From: Amblyomma americanum
Lineage: Eukaryota > Arthropoda > Arachnida > Ixodida > Ixodidae
Length of the DNA: 64,000 nt
Direction of reading: 5' to 3'
Assembly: GCF_052857255.1 (NCBI RefSeq)
Contig: NC_135502.1
Coordinates: 158,570,099-158,634,098 of the forward strand
Of this stretch, positions 57,630 through 64,000 are shown piece by piece. Within the stretch, counting starts at the first letter, position 1. Each line of letters opens with the position of its first letter. Made by a program: the position numbers and the translations under genes. The notes beneath the pieces are model-generated. The model was not told the DNA's origin. It made no database searches and saw only the letters and a list, made by a program, of their open reading frames with translations.

Positions 57630-59467
57630 GCTTTCCTCATGAACCGCACTGCAACAATTTAAATTGGAAATACCAGCTCAGATACCATAACAATGCCAAA
57701 CAAGGGCACTCCGCAGGGATCAGTCATCTCGCCCCTCTTATTCAATATTGCCATGACAGGATTGGCTCGTCGGCTGCAGGAATTACCCGATATAGGATTT
57801 ACACTGTATGCAGACGATACAACTATCTGGACGACTAAGGGATCCCTTGCACAGAAGGAACAAGCCCTACAGGAAGCTGCATCGATTGTCTAAACATTTG
57901 CCTCTAGTAGTGGCCTTCGCTGTGCACCAGACGTAATCAGGGTGCACGGTCAAAATTACAAAAACTCTGGACCAGTAGATCTCTATGTAGAAGACCAACA
58001 GATTCGAGAGGTCTCGGTCATTAGAATTCTAGGGCTCTGTATTCAAAGTAACCTACGCGCAGGACATACCATAAAAACTCTCAAAACAACCACCCACCAA
58101 ATTACACGTATGATTCGTCGTATAACACGCCACAAGAAAGGCATGCGCGAGGAAGACGCTCTTCGACTTGTACAGTCCTTGGTTATCTGCGGAATAGCAG
58201 ACGGCCTTCCGTATCATCATCTCACAAAGGGAGAACTTAAGCAGGCCGACACTGTCATTCGCAGCGCGTACAAAACAGCCCTCGGCCTTCCTACAAGCAC
58301 CTCGACCGAACGTCTAATCAAGCTTGGAGTCCACAACACCTTTGAGGAGATCAGAGATGCGGACTTAGCATCGCAGAGAGCCCGACTCCAACAGACCACC
58401 ACCGGAAGAGCCATTCTTCAGCTCATTGGTACACCACGATATCTACAAGAGCTCTGGCGACACACTTCCCTACCTGCAAACATAAGAAGACAGATCTCGG
58501 TGGCTCCGCTCCCAAAACATATGCATCCAGAAATCCACAAAGGCAGACGGGAGACTAGGGTCACTCATCTACGCCGGCGTCTAGAGTCAGATCGCAAAGC
58601 AGTCTATGTAGACATGGCGGCGTACACTGAACCGAGCATCTTTGTTGCAGTCGCCCTTGACCACAATTTTCAACTACTGACGAGTGCTTCACTCCGGGCT
58701 GAGGATTGTGCCGCGGCAGAAGCCCCCGCCATCGCCATTGCCATAAGGCATTGTGATCTGGCGGACAAACAGCTCACATAATGACTGACTCGAAGCGAGC
58801 CTCTCAATATTACATTACAGGGAGAGTCCCAAAAATGACAGCGGCTCTACTCATACCGTCGGGCCTCTCACCTACACTTCAACGCCCCCATAACATTACT
58901 TGGACCCCGGGCCATCCAGGTCTTGAAGGCAACGAGGCGGCAAACGATCTAGCTCGTGAGCTAACAAACCGAGCGGATCGTTGCCCGTACCTCACCCCTC
59001 TACCATCAAACTATGGGGAGCGGCTGGAGATGCTTAGATTAGATCGTAGAATATCCCCCTCCCCGTATTAAACTCACCACAGGAGAAGCCACATTTTAGA
59101 GGCGAATACAAACGAATACCTTCCCTAACCTGTACTTGTACAGCTTCATTCACCTTTCCAAATACCGCCCCTTCGGTCCATGGTGCGGCGGCGGAAGCCT
59201 ACGCTGTTTCACATTTCCTGGAATTGTCCTGCGCTGTTTTACTTTTCCTGGAATTGTTCCCAAAGACCACCTCAGCTAAAAACATTAAAGACATCATACA
59301 AGCAGTGGGAGGCAGCCCTGACCAACAATGGTCTGGAGGACCAGTGTCGCTTCATCAGACTGGTCCAAGCATTCGCCCAAGCCACCGGAGTCCTTAACTG
59401 AGGAGTCCGCCTACTTTACTCGTAGAACACATCAATGAAATAATAAATGTTTTATATATCTCTCTCT
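57630..59467 (+). mobile_element. LINE with RNase H, 5'-truncated (LINE E, same family as LINE D)
   Basis: Begins inside the RT at a point matching about 35930 in LINE D and ends with the same CAATGAAATAATAAATGTTTTAT and a (TC)n tail. Flank words TTCACTGAA and TTCATTGAA may be a target duplication. Long frames remain open, so it is less decayed than LINE D. Confidence 0.8.
57693..59401 (+). pseudogene. LINE E ORF2: RT end, RNase H and C-terminal finger
   Basis: TPQGSVISPLLFNIAMTGLA, then YADD intact (57807-57818) in LYADDTTIWTTKG. A TAA at 57891-57893 and a small deletion at 57925-57935 interrupt it. The 279-codon frame 57942-58781 is open through RIITRHKKGMREEDALR-like and RNase H start (AVYVDMAAY). 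A one-base shift near 58775 separates MTDSKRASQYYITG and TPGHPGLEGNEAANDLA. The finger region is duplicated (two FHISW/FYFSW words, 59210-59260). Stop at 59399-59401. Confidence 0.8.
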
Positions 59468-61164
59468 ATTCATTGAATACTGAAAACAAAGTTACCAATT
59501 AGTGCCAGAAAGAGAAATCTATTTCATAAGAAAGTTTATTGGGTGAACTGATAATTAAAAAGTAAACGAACGTAAAAACAGTATGTTTTTACGTTCGTAA
59601 GAACAGTATGTAAAAGCAGTATGTTCGTAAAAACAGTAAACAGTGAAACAGTTCGTAGTATCTGCTTAATGTTTATGGCGCTTTTGAGTGGAGACCTGTC
59701 TTTATTGCCTTACCTCTCCCGACCTCCTTCAATGGCCAGCATGTCTTTGCACTCATGAAATTTTTGCGGACAGAAAGATTCTCTCATAACTGGCAGGCTA
59801 TGCGCGCATTTTTCTTCGAAACAAAATGCATCGTGACGAAGCATTTGAAAGGCACTATTGAATTTTTTTGTGATGGAGGTTTCGACCGATATCGCTGGAA
59901 CGTTAGCACTAGCACCGTTTCTAATATTCCGAATTCTTATACATTTGTTACCGAGCGATATTTCCGTGTCTATATTAGGAGACAGTAGTGCGTCCCCTTC
60001 TAACACGTGGGAAAGACGTTGGGTGGGTATAGTTCCCGATTCAACAGTGGCGCGGGCGGAGTGACACAAGCGCTACGAGCAGACGACAGTGTTTAAAACC
60101 GGAAATGCAGCACTAATTTTTGATGCTGCACACACAATAACGGCGTAAACATGCATATAAACGACTACTTTCCTTTCTAAGATTAGAAAAGTTTTCGAAG
60201 AACTAAAAATTTTAAGTATCTAGCGTTTTTATTATGGTAATTATGGGGTCTGTCGTTTTGTCACGTTGGCATGGTGAACCAATGGGAACCTCCTGCTACT
60301 GACGTCATCTGCAAGATGTGATGTTGTCTGACCGATTTCGCTCGAAATCCTGCCACCGCTGGTCGCCTAGAGGTTCGAAAGCGGGAGTTTTTTCAAAGGT
60401 ATTGTAAATTATCCGCTCGCTTCTGAGGCCTCGTACGAGGCATGAACGCTCAGGTGTCTGTACTCTACTTAATCAAACCATTTTATAGCCAACCTCAGAC
60501 CCCCCTTTCAGAGGCCCTTTAAGAGTGAAATTACAACAAATATCTACTCCTAACTTGTGAAAACAAAACGACAAACATAGAAGGAATAACATAAACATGT
60601 TTCGTCCTTGTCTTTCCAAGTATTCTTCAATTATGGGAACTACTGCCTCGTTCACCTAGCTTTCCTACCTACATTCGCCTGTGGCTGCTCGCCTCTCGCC
60701 ACTGCTTCTCTCTAGAGGCACAAACATTGCTGGTTTCACAGCAGGAGGCCCACTTTCAAAATAATTATTTGCTAGATCCGTGAAAGCCTAGGTGCTTTGT
60801 TAATTATACAGGCAGGCTTCGTTCATTTGGGGTCTGGACGCGAAAGCTGTTGTCCTAATAGTGAATGTTTCCATGTTTCCTTTTTGTTTCTTCTTTCTAT
60901 GTAATGGCTAGGACAAAAACTGTCGCCCACCCAATGCAAAGGAAAGAGCCACATAATCATAAGGTCTCTTGCATTTGGCTGCACTCTCTGCACTTGTCAA
61001 CAAGTGCAGCACGAGTTCTAGGCTGCCTCGCACTCGCTGAAATGGAAGATTAGCTGCGGTGCAGCAATGTGGCGGTGCCGATGTGTAAATCGAAGAAGCT
61101 GAGAAGGTAAGGCACTAGTTTTTTAATGAAATGATGAGTGTTGTTTCTTGAAATTTTCATGGTT
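59468..61164. other. Intergenic, nothing recognised beyond a hairpin
   Basis: A hairpin lies at 59567-59597. A minus-strand frame at 60069-59710 is open for 119 codons but has no recognised domain. Nothing else is supported. Confidence 0.35.
59567..59597. repeat. 14-bp perfect hairpin with nearby CAGTATGT repeats
   Basis: CGAACGTAAAAACA (59567-59580) and its reverse complement (59584-59597) are separated by GTA. Imperfect copies of GTAAAAACAGTA follow to about 59640. Confidence 0.8.
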
Positions 61165-61337
61165 AATTAGGGTTTAACGTTCCAAAGTGACTCAGGCTAT
61201 GAGGGATGCCAGAGTGAAGGGCTCTGGAAATTTCGACCACCTGCGGTTCTTTACCATGCACTGACATCACAGTACACGGGCCTCTAGAATTTTGTCTCCA
61301 TCGAAGTTCGACCGCCGCGGCCAGCATCGAACCTGCC
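61165..61337 (-). repeat. tRNA-derived SINE, family 3, minus strand, head truncated
   Basis: Body and part of the head (GGTTCGATGCTGGCCGCGG on the minus strand). Part of an inverted pair with 61351-61442. Confidence 0.75.
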
Positions 61338-61350
61338 TTTTTGCGGTCAC

Positions 61351-61442
61351 GGGTTTCATCCTGGCCGCGGCGGTCGAATTTCGATGCAGGCGAAATTCTA
61401 GGGGCCCGTGTACTGTGCGATGTCAGTGCACATTAAGGGAGG
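61351..61442 (+). repeat. tRNA-derived SINE, family 3, plus-strand fragment
   Basis: CTGGCCGCGGCGGTCGAATT to GTGCGATGTCAGTGCAC. With the preceding copy it forms an inverted repeat of about 70-bp arms (61256-61323 and 61361-61431). Confidence 0.75.
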
Positions 61443-61454
61443 AAATAGAAGTAA

Positions 61455-61890
61455 TTATGATGGCATATTTTCTTCTTTATAATGATGTGGAAGACACTAC
61501 TATGCATGAATACCATGTGGGGTCCCCACAATCGCATTTTTCTGTAACGCTGTTTCGGTTTCAACAGCCGAATGAGAGCTGTAACGGCTGAGAGAGGTTT
61601 TAGGTCATATGAGGCATATAAAAACTGCGATATAAATGCTGCTTTATTGTTTTAATTTACTGCAATGCTAAAGACAGCCTTCCTCAAGAGCAGCAATGAC
61701 AACAAGCGTGCAAGCACCAATTACATTGCAGTTTTTGACGCCTCATATGACCTACAACCTCTCTTCGATGTCACAGTCATCGTTCAGCTTTTAAAACTGA
61801 AACAGCACAAAAACAATTCAGTTAAAAATTATTTAGCAGCCGTAGGAGCACACCACGTAGTAATCCGTGAATAATAATGCCTTACGCCTC
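61455..61890. mobile_element. Fold-back element, copy 2
   Basis: GCTGTTTCGG...GAGAGAGGTTTTAGGTCATATGAGGC (61550-61625) recurs inverted at about 61735-61815. The order of blocks matches 29805-30324 (GGCATGTTTTCTTC, GCTGTTTCGGTTTTAACAGCCG). Outer ends are less clear. Confidence 0.6.
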
Positions 61891-61960
61891 ATTACAAAAT
61901 AATTACCTGCGGCTCAACTACTGCTGAATCTAGTTAGAGAGCGAAAGCGGCAGCGTAATA

Positions 61961-62212
61961 CCGAAGCGGTGGCCTTGTGGTAGAGCATCCGCCTCGCATT
62001 CTGGAGGTGCTGGGTTCGATCCCCAGTGCCGCCGGGTACCCACCGGTTTTTAATGGGTACAAGATTTCCCCCGGCCTGGTGCTCGGCTCTTCTGGGTGAG
62101 ATGCTTGGGAAAAGGGTCTTGACCACAGATGCTCTGATGGATCAGCGATAAGTTCCGCCGACAACGTTAAATTGGCCTCGTGCAGTAGAAGCCCACTTGT
62201 GGTCCTTTTTTT
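61961..62212 (+). repeat. tRNA-derived SINE, family 1
   Basis: tRNA-like head with A box TGGCCTTGTGG, B box GGTTCGATCCC and acceptor-like GCGGTGG/TGCCGCC. Body TTTTTAATGGGTACAAGATT to GTAGAAGCC, ending at a T-run (62205-62212). Same family as 24804-25053. Confidence 0.8.
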
Positions 62213-62480
62213 GCTGCTGCTGCTTTGCTGGTCACTTGTTGACAGGAGCGCCCTACCACCTTTAGCTGGCTGCGAGGTCGTTTGAAACAGCTGCTTGGCC
62301 CGCGAGGGGCGCAGCGGGGTTTGCGGAGCTTCTCCCAAGCGAACACCCCTAAAGAAAGCCGGGCGCGAGGCCGGGGGGCGCTTGTACCCATTGTTACCGG
62401 TGGGTGTCCGGCGGTGGGTTTCGAACCAACCACCTCCCGCAGCCGAGACGGGCGCCCAACCAACTAAGCCACGGCTGCAG
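62213..62480 (-). repeat. tRNA-derived SINE, family 2, minus strand
   Basis: Minus strand: CTGCAGCCGTGGCTTAGTTGG (head, A box), GGTTCGAAACC (B box), then AATGGGTACAAGCGCCCCC, similar to the family 1 body, and a CAGCAGCAGC tail with A-run. Tail-to-tail with 61961-62212. Confidence 0.8.
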
Positions 62481-63273
62481 CTCGGGTAAGTAGACTTGGC
62501 TCGGGTAAGTATCGGGTAAGTAGACGTGGCTTGGCCTGTAACGTTGAGTGCGTTCCGCACACTGTATAAGCAACGCGCCTACCCTGGCAGGTGGTGGTTG
62601 AATTAATGGTTGATCGCGAGAGGTAGGTCACCCAATGAACGCTGCGGATAGTTGCTTAGCTCGCCTATGCCAGGATATAGGTAGCGAAAGCTAAGGCGTA
62701 GCATGGTTAGCCTTGGTTAATTTTGATTGAAAGTCCAGGTTAGTCTGGTTGTCTAGCTAAGTTGTTGTCGCATTAAAGACTACACAACTGTGGTTGTGGC
62801 CCATGCGACCTCTCCTTTTACAATCCTCCGACATGTTATCAGGCATGCGACGCAGCTGGCGACGCGAGCGGAGGGTGGCGCAACGACGAGGAACGCGGTG
62901 TGACGTCCTACCAAACGGCGGTGCTGAGCCGCGCGGTGTGACGTAATGCCAGATGACGCGGCGAGCGCGCAAAGTACAGTAACCGTCTTACATATCTCGG
63001 TGGACACCCGAACCGTGCCGTAAAGGAAGAAAAAAGAGGGAGCGAAAGAATTAAGAAAGAGAAAACTGAAAATTGAAAGTCTCATTTTGGAGAAATGCAC
63101 GGCGCTGCGCAGCGCTCAGTGGCACATGTACAGTTGTGACTAGGGAGCGAGAGAGAGAAATGCGCCGTGTGTCGTCACTGCTCCTCGCACATGCGCAGCG
63201 CTGCTCTCCAGGAATCACGCGAAACTGCTCAACCTGCGGCCAGTAAAGCTTTCGCTTTAAAAGATTGGTTTTG
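62481..63273. other. CpG-rich stretch, no gene recognised
   Basis: A repeated GGGTAAGTA word near 62485-62522 (three copies). CpG-rich from 62820 to 63000 with GTGTGACGT repeated twice (62897, 62935). Possibly a promoter or repeat; no ORF supported. Confidence 0.35.
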
Positions 63274-63501
63274 TTTATGGGGGTTTAACGTCCCAAAGCG
63301 ACTCAGGCTATGAGAGATACTGTAGTGAAGGGTTCCGGAAACTTCTACCGCCTGGGGTTTTTTAACGTGCACTGAAATCGTACAGTCCACGGGCCTCTAG
63401 AATTTCGCCTCCATTGAAATTCGACCCCCGCGGCCGGAATCGAACCATTGTCGTTCGGGTCAGCAGCCGAGCCATTTAACCACTGAGCCACCGCAGCGGC
63501 G
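63274..63501 (-). repeat. tRNA-derived SINE, family 3, minus strand
   Basis: Minus strand: GCCGCTGCGGTGGCTCAGTGG head (A box intact), GGTTCGATTCC B box, full body to GGACGTTAAACCCCCATAAAC. Confidence 0.85.
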
Positions 63502-63551
63502 TCATTACATTAAGCATAAACCACGCATCCAAAAGTTTGGTGTCTATGATC

Positions 63552-63653
63552 CCTTAAAGAACATCAGGTGGTCAAATTTTCCGAAGCCTTTTAAACTACG
63601 GCGTCCCTCATAGCCTGAGTCGCTTTGGGACGTTAAACCCCATAAACCATAAC
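63552..63653 (+). repeat. tRNA-derived SINE, family 3, 5'-truncated, plus strand
   Basis: Only the 3' body: AGGTGGTCAAATTTTCCG to GGGACGTTAAACCCCATAAACC. The 50-base gap to the previous copy contains GTGTCTATGATCCC, an end of the fold-back family. Confidence 0.8.
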
Positions 63654-64000
63654 CTTTCAGCAAATAATTCTCATCATTTATTAAATAACATGTGTCATAC
63701 CTTCCCCTGCTTCATCGACCTACACATGGAGGAGGTGAGTGACTAATGAGGCGTAATAATGAAAGCCTAAGCGGTAAGTCGAGTCGCATGACCAGCATTT
63801 CAGCGTTAATTCGTAAGTCGCCTGTGTGACGACAGCAAGGCTATCAGACAATCGGGTCTAATCTCGACCATTCCTTTTGGATGCAGCCAGTGCCAAGCTG
63901 CATTTGAACTGCCTCAACTGACGCTGCACGTTGCGGATACCACCGCGGAACTTTACAGAACTATTGCAGAGAGTGCAGCCAAATCAAAGAAACCTATCAT
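63654..64000. other. No gene recognised
   Basis: Window end; short frames only. Confidence 0.35.

Noticed and set aside
62282..62560. Long minus-strand frames at the SINE pair as genes
   Set aside because: They read through two tRNA-derived SINEs in opposite orientation.

Overview
The window looks like nuclear DNA of an arthropod, most likely a hard tick. This is inferred from the repeats: Ty3/gypsy LTR elements, I-type and CR1/L2-type LINEs, and several tRNA-headed SINE families, one of which (33478-33794) resembles tick Ruka-type SINEs as I remember them. Base composition is mixed, with long AT-rich non-coding stretches. There are no bacterial operons, rRNA genes or CRISPR arrays. Nearly all long reading frames belong to decayed retroelements.

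Layout. 1-9490: an I-type LINE (ORF1 tail, endonuclease, RT, RNase H, zinc knuckle, CAT-repeat tail), split by a Ty3/gypsy element (631-5926) with a GCAA target duplication. 9781-10492: an orphan gypsy gag. 10520-12730: AT-rich, nothing recognised. 12730-20800: a CR1/L2-type LINE split by a minus-strand gypsy element (15135-19980) with an AATAT duplication. 20800-30540: mostly unassigned, holding a (TA)n tract, a U2 snRNA/SINE chimera, SINEs, a small inverted-repeat element and a fold-back element. 30541-38475: a nest several levels deep. Two LTR remnants flanked by ATAT enclose a minus-strand LINE, which carries a SINE (12-bp duplication) in its endonuclease and a second LINE (about 9-bp duplication) inside a 251-bp tandem array at its 5' end.

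41202-42009: the best candidate host gene, three exons with in-phase GT-AG introns. It encodes a stand-alone protein like the C-terminal cysteine-rich (zinc-binding 'ballast') region of P2X7 receptors; one in-frame TAA interrupts it. 44055-46031: a short gag-only LTR element with an AAGG duplication. 46955-47375: an LTR-like segment. 47371-53362 (minus): dispersed exons of a decayed Kolobok-like transposase gene, recognised by a GGRCDSPGYRAKY block and several downstream blocks. 57630-59467: a second, 5'-truncated copy of the LINE at 35572-37745. 61165-63653: a cluster of SINEs in inverted pairs and another fold-back copy.

No shared pathway links these genes. The main content is a record of stacked insertions, readable from target duplications. 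The P2X7-tail-like gene and the multi-exon Kolobok-like gene are the two items that are not ordinary retroelements.
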